Below, one piece after another: positions 35,433 through 44,246 of a stretch of 64,000 nucleotides of DNA. How positions within the stretch are numbered: the stretch's first letter is position 1; the number at the start of each line of letters is the position of its first letter. The notes beneath the pieces are model-generated. The model worked only from the letters and a program-made list of their open reading frames with translations, did no database searches and had not been told where the DNA came from. The stretch spans positions 310,001 to 374,000 of the forward strand of contig NZ_JAHDTI010000005.1 in assembly GCF_018531495.1 (NCBI RefSeq), written 5' to 3'. The stretch is from Nonomuraea sediminis (GTDB lineage: Bacteria > Actinomycetota > Actinomycetes > Streptosporangiales > Streptosporangiaceae). The position numbers and the translations under genes were made by a program.

Positions 35433-35491
35433 GTTACATACAGTAATGTTTCATTCATTACATCTTGGCATGATCGGGCGAAAAATGTAAC
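35433..35491. promoter_or_regulatory. AT-rich divergent operator region of the peptide operon
   Basis: Contains GTAATG-N7-CATTAC (35443-35461) and a wider inverted pair GTTACAT (35433-35439) / ATGTAAC (35485-35491), plus TTTCATTCATTAC. Such AT-rich palindromes fit RpiR-type regulators; the RpiR gene ends this operon. Confidence 0.5.
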
Positions 35492-35522
35492 GTCTGCTCA
35501 ACCTCTTCTGAAAGGTTCGTCC

Positions 35523-36458
35523 ATGCTCGCCAAGAAGGCCCAGATAGTCACCTTCGCCGCCGTGGCGCTGCTGGCCGCGGCCTGCAGCACCGCCACCCCC
35601 GCGCCCGCGGCGGCCCCCAAGACGACGCAGATCGCCGGAACCGAGGTCAAGGCCGACCCCGCGCTCACCGCGTTACTGCCCGAGAAGATCAAGACCGCGG
35701 GCAAGGTCCGGGTGGCCGTCGACCCGCCGTACCCGCCGTTCATGATGTTCGTGACCGAGGGCGGTAGCGAGATGACCGGCCTCGACTACGACCTCGGCCA
35801 GGCCATCGCGGCGCGGCTCGGCACCACCTTCGAGTGGGGCAAGCAGGCATGGGACGGCATCATCCCCGCGGTCCAGGCCGGCAAGTTCGACATCATCTTG
35901 TCGACGATGACCGACAACAGGGAGCGCCAGAAGGTGCTCAGCTTCGTGGACTACTCCAAGTCGGGCACTGGCGTCCTGATCGCCAAGGGCAACCCGGAGG
36001 GCATCAAGACCTTCACCGACTTGTGCGGGAAGAAGATCTCGGTGGAGGCGGCCACCAACCAGGTCAAGGCCGTGGAGAAGCGGCAGCACCTGTGCACCGA
36101 GGCGGGCAAGCAGCCGGTCGTCCTGGAGAAGTACAAGAAGGACGCCGACGGGCAGCTCGCGCTCAAGTCCGGCAAGGTCAGCGGCCACCTGATGACCAAG
36201 CCCGCCGCGATCTACCTGGCCTCGACCGCCGACGGGGGCAACGCCTTCGAGGTCGTCGACGACGCGGCCGAGCTGGGCGGCTACGACGCCTCGCCGAACG
36301 GCATCGCCGTACTGAAGGACGACCAGACGCTCGTCACGGCCATCCAGAAGGCCCTGCAGTCCCTGATGGACGACGGCACCTACGCCAAGATCCTCGCAAA
36401 GTACGGCGCGGCCTCCATCGCCATCGACAAGGCCACGGTCAATGCCGCCATCGACTGA
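35523..36458 (+). CDS. Amino-acid-type ABC substrate-binding lipoprotein
   Basis: A 311-residue family 3 solute-binding protein. The signal peptide ends LLAAAC. The start of the domain is KVRVAVDPPYPPFMMF, followed by GLDYDLGQAIAARLG and DIILSTMTDNRERQKVLSFVDYSKSG. It should capture amino acids or small peptides outside the cell for the permease and ATPase encoded next. ATG 35523 follows AAAGG. Confidence 0.92.
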   Translation: MLAKKAQIVTFAAVALLAAACSTATPAPAAAPKTTQIAGTEVKADPALTALLPEKIKTAGKVRVAVDPPYPPFMMFVTEGGSEMTGLDYDLGQAIAARLGTTFEWGKQAWDGIIPAVQAGKFDIILSTMTDNRERQKVLSFVDYSKSGTGVLIAKGNPEGIKTFTDLCGKKISVEAATNQVKAVEKRQHLCTEAGKQPVVLEKYKKDADGQLALKSGKVSGHLMTKPAAIYLASTADGGNAFEVVDDAAELGGYDASPNGIAVLKDDQTLVTAIQKALQSLMDDGTYAKILAKYGAASIAIDKATVNAAID

Positions 36459-37284
36459 CGTCAGGATCCGGCCGGTACGTCACCACGGCAGGCTGGTCGC
36501 GGCGGCGCTCGCCGCGTTCTTCCTGGCCGGCCTGCTGTGGTCGCTGGCCCGCAACCCCAACATCCACTGGGCCGTCGTCGGCAAGTACCTGCTCAAGGAC
36601 CTCACCCTGCAGGGCGTCGGCGTCACCGTCTACCTGGCGGCCATCTCGATGGTCATCGGCCTGGCAGGGGGCGTCGTGGTGGCCGTCATGCGGCTGTCGC
36701 GCAACCCGGTGCTGTCCAGTCTGGCCTGGCTGTTCATCTGGATCTTCCGTGGCACCCCGGTGCTCGTGCAGATCATCTTCTGGGGGTTCCTCGGCGCCTT
36801 CTACAAGCAGATCTCGATCGGCATCCCGTTCACCGACCTCACCTTCTGGTCGGCCGACACCAACTCCCTGGTCACCCCCATGGTCGCGGCGCTGCTCGCG
36901 CTGGGGCTGAATGAGATGGCCTACTCGGCGGAGATCATCCGGGCCGGGATCCTCTCGGTCGACGAGGGCCAGTACGAGGCCGCGCACTCGCTCGGCATGA
37001 CGCCGGGGCAGACGCTGCGCCGGATCATCCTGCCGCAGGCGATGCGGATGATCATCCCGCCGATGGGCAGCGAGACGATCATGATGCTGAAGACCACCGC
37101 GCTGGTCTCGGTCATCGCCGGCTCCGACCTGCTGACGAACCTCCAGCAGGTCTACGCCCAGAACTTCGAGGTCATCCCGCTGCTGATCGTCGCGAGCATC
37201 TGGTATCTCGCCATGACCTCGCTGTTGTCGATCCCGCAGTACTACCTGGAACGCCGTTACGGAAAGGGCAGGTCGCGGACGTGA
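36442..37284 (+). CDS. Amino-acid-type ABC permease
   Basis: A 280-residue HisM-type permease with about five or six helices. The EAA loop coupling to the ATPase reads [22 protein letters not shown], and [10 protein letters not shown] is the usual family segment. It overlaps the binding-protein gene by 17 bases and the ATPase gene by GTGA. Confidence 0.93.
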   Translation: MPPSTDVRIRPVRHHGRLVAAALAAFFLAGLLWSLARNPNIHWAVVGKYLLKDLTLQGVGVTVYLAAISMVIGLAGGVVVAVMRLSRNPVLSSLAWLFIWIFRGTPVLVQIIFWGFLGAFYKQISIGIPFTDLTFWSADTNSLVTPMVAALLALGLNEMAYSAEIIRAGILSVDEGQYEAAHSLGMTPGQTLRRIILPQAMRMIIPPMGSETIMMLKTTALVSVIAGSDLLTNLQQVYAQNFEVIPLLIVASIWYLAMTSLLSIPQYYLERRYGKGRSRT

Positions 37285-38045
37285 ACCACCCGCTCGTCAT
37301 GGCCGAGGGCGTGCGCAAGAGCTTCGGCAAGCTGGAGGTGCTCAAGGGCATCAGCCTGACGGTCGAGCGCGGCCAGGTCATGTGCCTGCTCGGGCCCAGC
37401 GGTTCCGGCAAGAGCACGTTCCTGCGCTGCATCAACCACCTGGAGAAGATCGACGCCGGCCGGCTGGCCGTGGACGGCGAGTTCGTCGGCTACGCCACGC
37501 ACCGCGACGGCCTGCGCGAGCTGCGGGAGCGCGAGATCGCCAGGAAACGCGCCGACATCGGCATGGTCTTCCAGCGTTTCAACCTGTTCCCGCACCTCAC
37601 CGTCCTGGAGAACGTGATCGAGGCCCCTGTGCGCGTACGGCGTGAACCGAAGGACCAGGCCATCGCGGTCGCCCGCGAGCTCCTGGACCGCGTCGGCGTC
37701 GGCGACAAGGCGGCCGGCTATCCGGCCATGCTGTCCGGCGGACAGCAGCAGCGGGTGGCCATCGCCCGCGCCCTGGCCATGCGGCCCAAGCTGATGCTGT
37801 TCGACGAGCCGACCTCGGCGCTCGACCCCGAACTCGTCGGCGAGGTCCTCGACGTCATGCGCGACCTGGCGGCCGACGGCATGACGATGATCGTCGTCAC
37901 GCACGAGATCGGGTTCGCGCGCGAGGTCGCCGACGTGGCCGTCTTCATGGACGGCGGCGTCGTGGTCGAGTCCGGCGACCCGCGCCAGGTCCTCACCGAT
38001 CCGGCCCAGGAGCGCACCCGGGCGTTCCTGTCCAAGGTCCTGTGA
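37281..38045 (+). CDS. Amino-acid-type ABC ATP-binding protein
   Basis: A 254-residue ATPase: Walker A (GPSGSGKST), Q-loop ([14 protein letters not shown]), signature LSGGQQQR, Walker B ([15 protein letters not shown]) and switch His (VVTHEIGF). It energises the importer. Stop overlaps the peptidase start. Confidence 0.95.
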   Translation: MNHPLVMAEGVRKSFGKLEVLKGISLTVERGQVMCLLGPSGSGKSTFLRCINHLEKIDAGRLAVDGEFVGYATHRDGLRELREREIARKRADIGMVFQRFNLFPHLTVLENVIEAPVRVRREPKDQAIAVARELLDRVGVGDKAAGYPAMLSGGQQQRVAIARALAMRPKLMLFDEPTSALDPELVGEVLDVMRDLAADGMTMIVVTHEIGFAREVADVAVFMDGGVVVESGDPRQVLTDPAQERTRAFLSKVL

Positions 38046-39157
38046 TGCTCGAACGCTTTCTGAGCGACCTGGAACACCTGGTCAACATCGACTCGGGCTC
38101 GTGGAACGCCGCCGGGGTCAACCGGGTCGGCGACTTCGCCGCCGCGCGGCTCGTCGAGCTCGGTTTCGCCGTGGAACGCGTTGCCGTGCCGCCTGTGGAC
38201 GGGGTGCCGCTCGGCGACGTCGTGGTCGGCCGGCGGCCGGGGCAGGGGCCCCGGATTCTGCTGCTGGCTCACCTGGACACCGTTTTCGACGACGGTACGG
38301 CAGCGGCCAGGCCGTTCACCGTACGCGATGGCATCGCCCACGGGCCCGGGGTATGCGACGACAAGGCGGGGCTGGCCGCCGGGCTCGCCGCGGTCGACGC
38401 GCTGGACGCGGACGCCGACCTCGTCTTCTGCTGCACTCCGGACGAGGAACTCGGCGCGCCAGGCAGCCACCCCGTCCTCGCGGAACTGGCCGCCGAGGCC
38501 GACTACGCGCTCTGCCTGGAATGCGCACGTGAGGACGGGTCGCTGGTCAAGGCACGCAAGGGCGGCGCCGACGTCCGGGTGACCATCACCGGACGGGCCG
38601 CGCACGCGGGCATCGAACCCGAGCGCGGTGCCAACGCGGCACTCGCGGCCGCCCACCTCGTCATCGCCCTCCAGTCACTCAACGACCCGGCCGCGGGGAC
38701 CACGGTCAACGTCGGCGTCGTACGGGCCGGGTCGCGGCCCAACGTCGTCTGCCCCGAGGCCGTCCTCGAGGTCGACGTGCGCGCGGTCACGACCGACCGG
38801 CTCACCCGCGTCCTGGACGACATCGACGCCCTCGTCGCGACCACCCACGTCGAGGGCACCAGCGCGACCGGACACCGGCACGGCGTTTGCCCGCCCATGG
38901 AACCCAGCGAGGACCTGGCCGCGGTGGCCGTCGGCCTGGCCGCCGCGCGGGGGCTCGACGTCGCCGCCGTCGCGACCGCGGGGATCGCCGACGCCAACCT
39001 CGTCTCCGCTCTCGGCGTGCCCACGCTCGACGGGCTCGGGCCGGTCGGGGGCGCCGACCACAGCCCCGCCGAATGGCTCGACCTGGCCAGCGTCACCCCC
39101 CGCGTCACCCTGCTCGCGGAACTCATCACCCATCTGGCGACAAAGGAACTCCCATGA
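38045..39157 (+). CDS. M20-family metallopeptidase
   Basis: A 370-residue di-zinc peptidase of the ArgE/CPG2 type. Ligands: His in LLLAHLDTVF, Asp in GPGVCDDKAG, the catalytic Glu pair in CTPDEELGAPGS, an acidic ligand in LCLECARED, and His in GGADHSPAEW. A dimerisation domain lies between (AAHAGIEPERGANA). No signal peptide, so it should hydrolyse imported peptides or acyl-amino acids in the cytoplasm. It is coupled to the ATPase before it and the cyanophycinase-like gene after it. Confidence 0.88.
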   Translation: MLERFLSDLEHLVNIDSGSWNAAGVNRVGDFAAARLVELGFAVERVAVPPVDGVPLGDVVVGRRPGQGPRILLLAHLDTVFDDGTAAARPFTVRDGIAHGPGVCDDKAGLAAGLAAVDALDADADLVFCCTPDEELGAPGSHPVLAELAAEADYALCLECAREDGSLVKARKGGADVRVTITGRAAHAGIEPERGANAALAAAHLVIALQSLNDPAAGTTVNVGVVRAGSRPNVVCPEAVLEVDVRAVTTDRLTRVLDDIDALVATTHVEGTSATGHRHGVCPPMEPSEDLAAVAVGLAAARGLDVAAVATAGIADANLVSALGVPTLDGLGPVGGADHSPAEWLDLASVTPRVTLLAELITHLATKELP

Positions 39158-40317
39158 AAAGAGCACTGGCGTTACTGGTCGGGGCCTTCGTGCTGCTGGC
39201 CGCCCCCGCTCCGGTGACCGCCGCTGTGGCGGCCCCCAAGCGGATCACCGCGACGCCCGGCACTCTCGTCCTCATCGGCGGGGCCAACAGCGACCCGGAC
39301 ATCTTCGCCGAGGTCGTACGGCTCGCCGGCGGCGCGAACGCGAAGATCGGCGTGCTGAGCACGTCGTCGGCCATACCGAACTCCTCGGCCAAGGACGCCA
39401 TCAAGGACCTCAAGGCCGCGGGCGCGGCCGATGCCGTGTGGATCCCGGTCACCGAGAAGAAGACGGGCAGCGGCGACGACCCGGCCAACGTGGCACTGGC
39501 GCAGGGCATGACCGGGTTCTACTTCACCGGCGGCGACCAGATCCGCTACGTCAACGTCATGATCCACTCCGACGGCACAGACGGCGCGGTCCTGGCGGCC
39601 ATCCGGGCCAAGTTCCAGGCCGGAGCCCCGCTCGCGGGCACCAGCGCCGGCATGCAGATCATGTCGGGCCCCGACATGATCACAGGTGGTGACAGCTACC
39701 GCGGCATCCGCGACGGCGCGGTGGTCGGCTGGTACCCGACCGACGAGCAGCTCGGCTACCTGCCCGCCGGCGGCTTCGGCTTCGTCACCTCCGGGCTGGT
39801 GGACACGCACTTCGGCGCGCGCTCCCGGCACGGACGCTCGATCAGGCTCGCCGCCGACACCGGCCACGACCGCGTCTACGGCGTCGACGAGAACACCGCG
39901 CTGGAGATCTCCGGCACCGGCCAGATGACGGTCATCGGCCAGAACGGCGTCAGCGTCCTGGACCTGGCGCCCGCGACCGTCGGCACCGTCGGCGGGCGCT
40001 GGTCGATCAGCGGTGTGCGCTGGGATTACCTGAAGGCCGGCGATGCCTACAACCCGGCGACCCGCACGGTCATCCCCGGTCACGCCCCGGTCGCGCCGGC
40101 CGACAAGGCCGCCGCCGCGCCCTCGGCCGACATCTTCGGCGCGGGCGCGCTCGTCGCCTCCGCCGTCGACCTGGCCGGATCCGGACGCAGCACGAGCACC
40201 ACCGGCGACTCGGCGGAGACCGGCCCGCAGTTCACCGTCGAGTTGTCGAAGCTTTCCGGCTTCGTCAACTACGGCGGCTCGTTCACCGGACTGGCGTTCG
40301 CCGTCCACGTCAAGTAG
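39154..40317 (+). CDS. Exported cyanophycinase-like S51 peptidase
   Basis: A 387-residue protein with an N-terminal signal peptide ending near VTAAVAA. Family marks of cyanophycinase: LVLIGGANSDPD, GFYFTGGDQIRYVN, the nucleophile loop AGTSAGMQIMSG, and LVDTHFGARSRHGRSIRLA. These enzymes release beta-Asp-Arg dipeptides from cyanophycin. About 120 extra residues at the C-terminus form a beta-rich extension. Being exported, it should work outside the cell, supplying the importer encoded upstream. ATGA overlap with the M20 gene. Confidence 0.85.
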   Translation: MKRALALLVGAFVLLAAPAPVTAAVAAPKRITATPGTLVLIGGANSDPDIFAEVVRLAGGANAKIGVLSTSSAIPNSSAKDAIKDLKAAGAADAVWIPVTEKKTGSGDDPANVALAQGMTGFYFTGGDQIRYVNVMIHSDGTDGAVLAAIRAKFQAGAPLAGTSAGMQIMSGPDMITGGDSYRGIRDGAVVGWYPTDEQLGYLPAGGFGFVTSGLVDTHFGARSRHGRSIRLAADTGHDRVYGVDENTALEISGTGQMTVIGQNGVSVLDLAPATVGTVGGRWSISGVRWDYLKAGDAYNPATRTVIPGHAPVAPADKAAAAPSADIFGAGALVASAVDLAGSGRSTSTTGDSAETGPQFTVELSKLSGFVNYGGSFTGLAFAVHVK

Positions 40318-40379
40318 GGATGATCTGGGTATCGCCCAGCCCGGGCGGTACCCACCTTGCGCAGGGGGAGCAAACAACC

Positions 40380-41219
40380 ATGGCAGTCGCCGACCAGATC
40401 AGGGAACGGATGGGCGAATGCGGCCCCGCCGAGCGCCGGGTAGCCAGGGCCCTGCTCGCCCGCTACCCGGCGGCAGGGCTCGAAACCGTCGCCCAACTGG
40501 CCAAGGCCGCCGAGGTGTCGGCGCCCACGGTCATCAGGTTCGTCCAGCGGCTCGGCTTCCGCGGCCACCCCGAGTTCCAGAAGGTGCTGCTGGAGGAGAT
40601 CGAAACCCCGGCCTCCTCGCCCCTTCCCCTCTACGACACCACGGGCCTGGCGGGAACCCAGCCCACCACCCACGCCCTGATCGACCGCAGCGCGGAGATC
40701 TTCGGCGCCGGGATCAGGGACAGCCTGGCCGCGCTGCCGCCGGACGACCTCCAGCGCGCCATCGACCTGGTCGCTGACCCGCGCCGCCGCGTCCTGCTGA
40801 CCGGTGGCCGGATGTCGGGCATGCTCGCCCGCTACCTCGCCACCCATCTGGCGCAGTTCCGCGACGAGATCCTGCCCATCCCCGAACCGCTGCTGGAGCG
40901 CTCGGCCACGCTCGCCTCGCTGTCCAGACGCGACACCGTGGTCGTCTTCGACTTCCAGCGCTACGACCCGCCGCTGCTCGACCTGGGCCGCTACGCGCGC
41001 GGGCGCGGGGCCAAGCTCGTGCTGTTCACTGACGCCCGGCTCTCCCCCGTGGCGACCATGGCCGACAGCGTGCTGCCGAGCTCGCAGTACGAATCGCTCG
41101 TCCCCGCCCTGGCAATCGTCGAGACCATGATCGCCGGAGTCCTCGCGGCCCTCGGCGAGGCCGCGCGCCAGCATGTCCTCGACTGCGACACCGCTGCCCA
41201 CGAGACGGGGCTGTACTGA
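40380..41219 (+). CDS. RpiR-family regulator with SIS domain
   Basis: A 279-residue regulator: an N-terminal HTH_6 domain (RMGECGPAERRVARALLARYP, AAEVSAPTVIRFVQRLGFRGHPEF) and a C-terminal SIS domain (VLLTGGRMSGMLARYLATHL) that usually binds phosphosugars or related ligands. Located at the end of the peptide operon, it probably controls the divergent promoter. GGGGGAG precedes ATG 40380. Confidence 0.88.
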   Translation: MAVADQIRERMGECGPAERRVARALLARYPAAGLETVAQLAKAAEVSAPTVIRFVQRLGFRGHPEFQKVLLEEIETPASSPLPLYDTTGLAGTQPTTHALIDRSAEIFGAGIRDSLAALPPDDLQRAIDLVADPRRRVLLTGGRMSGMLARYLATHLAQFRDEILPIPEPLLERSATLASLSRRDTVVVFDFQRYDPPLLDLGRYARGRGAKLVLFTDARLSPVATMADSVLPSSQYESLVPALAIVETMIAGVLAALGEAARQHVLDCDTAAHETGLY

Positions 41220-41240
41220 TCAGCCCTTGGGATCGATCCT

Positions 41241-41669
41241 CTAGTCGAGGGACTGGACGAGGGATTCCAGGGCGCGCATGAGTTGTTCGGTGCGCTCGGT
41301 GCCGAAGGCCTGTTCGATGTGGCGGTGGTGGTCGGCGATGGCGCCTTCGACGCGGGCCAGCAGGTCGTGCCCGCGGTCGGAGACGAAGACCGCCACCCGC
41401 CGACGGTCGCCGCCCGAGGGCCCGCGGTAGACCAGGGCCCGGTCGATCAACCGGTCGACCGCCTTGGTCAGCGTCGGGTGCGGCATCAGCACGGCCGCCG
41501 CCAGCTCACCCATCGAGTGCCCACGCCCGTCGGCCAGCGCGCGCAGGATCCGCCACTGCTCCACGGTCACGTCCTCGCCCGCCAGCGCCGCCGCCAGCCC
41601 CCTGTTGACGCTCCGCTCGGCCCGGCTGAGCAGGTACGCCAGCGAGGATCCGAGCCCGGTCACGGTCAT
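41241..41669 (-). CDS. MarR-family regulator
   Basis: A 142-residue winged-helix protein: VEQWRILRALADGRGHSMGELAAAVLMPHPTLTKAVDRLIDRALVYR and GGDRRRVAVFVSDRGHDLLARV. ATG 41669 has GGAGGG at the right distance. It is preceded by a coupled micro-ORF and lies divergent from the amide-sensor gene, which it may regulate. Confidence 0.88.
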   Translation of the reverse strand: MTVTGLGSSLAYLLSRAERSVNRGLAAALAGEDVTVEQWRILRALADGRGHSMGELAAAVLMPHPTLTKAVDRLIDRALVYRGPSGGDRRRVAVFVSDRGHDLLARVEGAIADHHRHIEQAFGTERTEQLMRALESLVQSLD

Positions 41670-41719
41670 GAGCCCTCCTTCGCCGGTCCCATGTCGATGA
41701 CCTCGACAAGCTCGGTCAT
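41666..41719 (-). CDS. 17-residue coupled micro-ORF before marR
   Basis: ATG 41719 follows AAGGACC and encodes MTELVEVIDMGPAKEGS. Its stop overlaps the marR ATG as ATGA, and its last codons contain the marR ribosome site. It resembles in layout, and in the MGPA residues, the micro-ORF before zur. Possibly a coupling leader. Confidence 0.45.
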   Translation of the reverse strand: MTELVEVIDMGPAKEGS

Positions 41720-41763
41720 GTGAGGTCCTTTCGAGCGGGTCTGTCTCGGAGGATACTCGTCGC

Positions 41764-42843
41764 GTGGCGCCGATCGTCGATCCCCTCGAGGCGCGCCTCC
41801 TTCCGTCGGACGCGCTCAGGATCGGTCTCGTCGTGCCCGTCTCGGGGGTGCTCGGGCTGGTCGGGCCGTGCGCGATCAACTGCGCGGTGCTCGCGGCCGA
41901 GGAGATCAACGCGGCGGGCGGGATCCTCGGCAGGCCGGTCGAGCTGGTGCTCATCGACGGCGGTCGCGACAAGGCGGAGGTCGCCGCCGAAATATCGGGA
42001 CTTATCGCGATCAAGGCGGTCGATGCCTTGGCCGGGACCCACGCCAGCGACACGCGCGTGGCCATCGTCGACGCGATGGGGGGCCGGGTGCCGTTCGTCT
42101 ACGCCCCGCCGTACGAGGGTGGCGGCCGCGCGCCCGGCGTCTACTTCCTCGGCGAGACGCCCGCCAGGCAGCTGGAGCCCGGCATCGAGTGGCTGGTCAC
42201 GCATCACCGCGCGCGCCGCTGGTTCCTGCTGGGCAACGACTACGTCTGGCCGCGCCTGGTCAACGCCGCCGCCCGCCGCCTGCTGCACGAGCGCGGCGCC
42301 GTCGTGGTGGGCGAGCGTTTCGTCAGGTACGGCCAGGCCGCCCGGTGGGTGGACCGCGTGGCCGAGGCGAGACCCGACGCGATCCTGCTCACGCTGATCG
42401 GCAGCGACCTGGTGGCCTTCAACCGCGCCTACGCCGCCGCCGGTCTGGGCGCGGCCAGGCTGTGCGGCGCGCTGGAGGAGCACGGGCTGCTCGGCATCGG
42501 CGGCGACGGTACCGGCGAGCTGTACGCGTCGATGGGGTACTTCCGCGACCTGGCCACCGATGCCAGCCTGGCCTTCGCCGAGCGGTACACCGCCCGCTTC
42601 GGCCCGCAGGCGCCCCTGCTCAACGCGCACGGCCACGGCTGCTACGAGGCGGTGACCATGCTGGCCGCGCTCGCGGGCAGGGCGGGGACGCTCGCCGTAC
42701 CGGCCGTGGACGCAGTCGCGGACGGGACGACGATCACCAGCGCGCGCGGGCCGCTGACGCTGGTGGATCGGCAGGTCAGGCAGCGGGTGCACCTGGGCAG
42801 GGCGGACGGCATCGAATTCTTTCTAGAGAAACCTTTTCAGTAG
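41764..42843 (+). CDS. AmiC-like periplasmic-binding-fold amide sensor
   Basis: A 359-residue type 1 periplasmic-binding protein of the urea/amide (Peripla_BP_6) group: LRIGLVVPVSGVLGLVGP, AAEEINAAGGILGRPVELVLIDGG and VVGERFVRYGQ. It has no signal peptide, so it should be cytoplasmic, like AmiC, which senses amides and regulates an amidase operon. The following permease and formamidase genes support this. No AmiR-type antiterminator is seen. Confidence 0.78.
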   Translation: MAPIVDPLEARLLPSDALRIGLVVPVSGVLGLVGPCAINCAVLAAEEINAAGGILGRPVELVLIDGGRDKAEVAAEISGLIAIKAVDALAGTHASDTRVAIVDAMGGRVPFVYAPPYEGGGRAPGVYFLGETPARQLEPGIEWLVTHHRARRWFLLGNDYVWPRLVNAAARRLLHERGAVVVGERFVRYGQAARWVDRVAEARPDAILLTLIGSDLVAFNRAYAAAGLGAARLCGALEEHGLLGIGGDGTGELYASMGYFRDLATDASLAFAERYTARFGPQAPLLNAHGHGCYEAVTMLAALAGRAGTLAVPAVDAVADGTTITSARGPLTLVDRQVRQRVHLGRADGIEFFLEKPFQ

Positions 42844-42869
42844 AAAGCTTTAGCCTTAAGGTGCAGGCC

Positions 42870-44246
42870 ATGACCTCCATCGAGCAGTTCGGCTACCGCC
42901 AGGAGCTCCAGCGATCGCTGAGCTTCGCCGATCTGATGATCTACGGCCTCATCTTCATGGTGCCGATCGCCCCCTTCGGCATCTTCGGCACCGTCTTCGC
43001 CGGCTCCGGCGGGATGGTGGCGCTCGCGTACATCATCGGCCTTGTCGCGATGGCGTTCTCCGGGCTGTCCTACGCGCAGATGGCTCGGGCGTTCCCGATG
43101 GCCGGATCCGTCTACACCTATGCCGGGCGCGGGATCGCGGCGCCCGTCGGGTTCCTGGCGGGGTGGATGATCCTGCTCGACTACGTGCTGGTGCCCTCGC
43201 TGCTGTACCTGGTGGCGGGCACCGCGATGCACTCCTTCATCGGGGCAGTCCCGGTGTGGGCGTGGATCGCGGCCTTCGTCGTGCTGAACACGGTGGTCAA
43301 CTACCTGGGCATCGAGATGACGGCCAGGGTCAACCGCGTCATGCTGGTCGCCGAGTTAGTGGTGCTGGCCATCTTCCTGGTGATCGGGGCCATCGCGCTG
43401 GCGCAGGGCAAGGCTACGGCGGGCGGGCTCAGCCCGCTCTACGACTCCTCGACGTTCTCCTGGGGGCTGGTGCTGACGGCCGCCTCGGTCGCCGTGCTGT
43501 CGTTCCTGGGCTTCGACGGCATCTCGACGCTGGCCGAGGAGAACCGCGAGGACGCCAGGCGCCTGGGCAGGTCCATGGTCGCCGCGCTCTCGCTGGCCGC
43601 GGTGCTGTTCGTGGTGCAGACCTGGGTCGCGGCGCTGCTGGTGCCCAACAGGGCCGACCTGCTGGCGCCCAAACCCAAGTCCGGCGTGCTGGACAACGCG
43701 TTCTACGACCTGTCGTCCTACGCGGGCGGTCCCTGGCTTGCCATCCTGACCGCCGTTGCCACGGCCATCGCCTGGGGATTCGCCAACTCGCTCGTCGCCC
43801 AGGCCGCCACCTCCCGCTTGCTGTTCGCGATGGCCCGCGACCGGCAGCTGCCCTCGTTCCTGGCTCGCGTCCACCCCACTCGCAAGGTGCCGATCAACGC
43901 GACGTTCGCGGTGGCCGTCCTGTCACTGGCCATCGGCGTCGGGATGAGCCTCTACGATCAAGGCATCCCGTTCCTCAGCTCGATGGTCAACTTCGGTGCC
44001 ATGACCGCCTTCCTGCTACTGCACGTCTCGGTGGTGGTCCACTACGTCGTACGGCAGCGCAGCCGCGATTGGGTGAACCACCTGCTCGTCCCCTTGATCG
44101 GATTCGCGGTGCTGATCCTCGTCGTGATCAACGCCCAGGTGAACGCGCAGACCCTCGGCTTCGTCTGGATGGGCCTGGGTATCGTCGCGATCGCCGTCCT
44201 GTACGCCATGGGCCGCCGGCCCGCCCTGCCTTCGGAGGTTTCGTGA
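42870..44246 (+). CDS. APC-family amino acid/amide permease
   Basis: A 458-residue, about 12-helix transporter. N-terminal QRSLSFADLMIYGLIFMVPIAP and AFSGLSYAQMARAFPMAGSVYTYAGRG match the APC superfamily; AVLSFLGFDGISTLAEE is the conserved unwound-helix segment. It probably imports an amide or amino acid for the downstream formamidase. AAGGTG precedes ATG 42870; GTGA overlap with the next gene. Confidence 0.9.
   Translation: MTSIEQFGYRQELQRSLSFADLMIYGLIFMVPIAPFGIFGTVFAGSGGMVALAYIIGLVAMAFSGLSYAQMARAFPMAGSVYTYAGRGIAAPVGFLAGWMILLDYVLVPSLLYLVAGTAMHSFIGAVPVWAWIAAFVVLNTVVNYLGIEMTARVNRVMLVAELVVLAIFLVIGAIALAQGKATAGGLSPLYDSSTFSWGLVLTAASVAVLSFLGFDGISTLAEENREDARRLGRSMVAALSLAAVLFVVQTWVAALLVPNRADLLAPKPKSGVLDNAFYDLSSYAGGPWLAILTAVATAIAWGFANSLVAQAATSRLLFAMARDRQLPSFLARVHPTRKVPINATFAVAVLSLAIGVGMSLYDQGIPFLSSMVNFGAMTAFLLLHVSVVVHYVVRQRSRDWVNHLLVPLIGFAVLILVVINAQVNAQTLGFVWMGLGIVAIAVLYAMGRRPALPSEVS

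Noticed and set aside
42819-42847. CTTTCT / AGAAAG inverted pair between the amide sensor and permease genes
   Set aside because: Arms are six bases with a 17-base spacer inside an AT-rich patch; too weak to call a terminator or operator.
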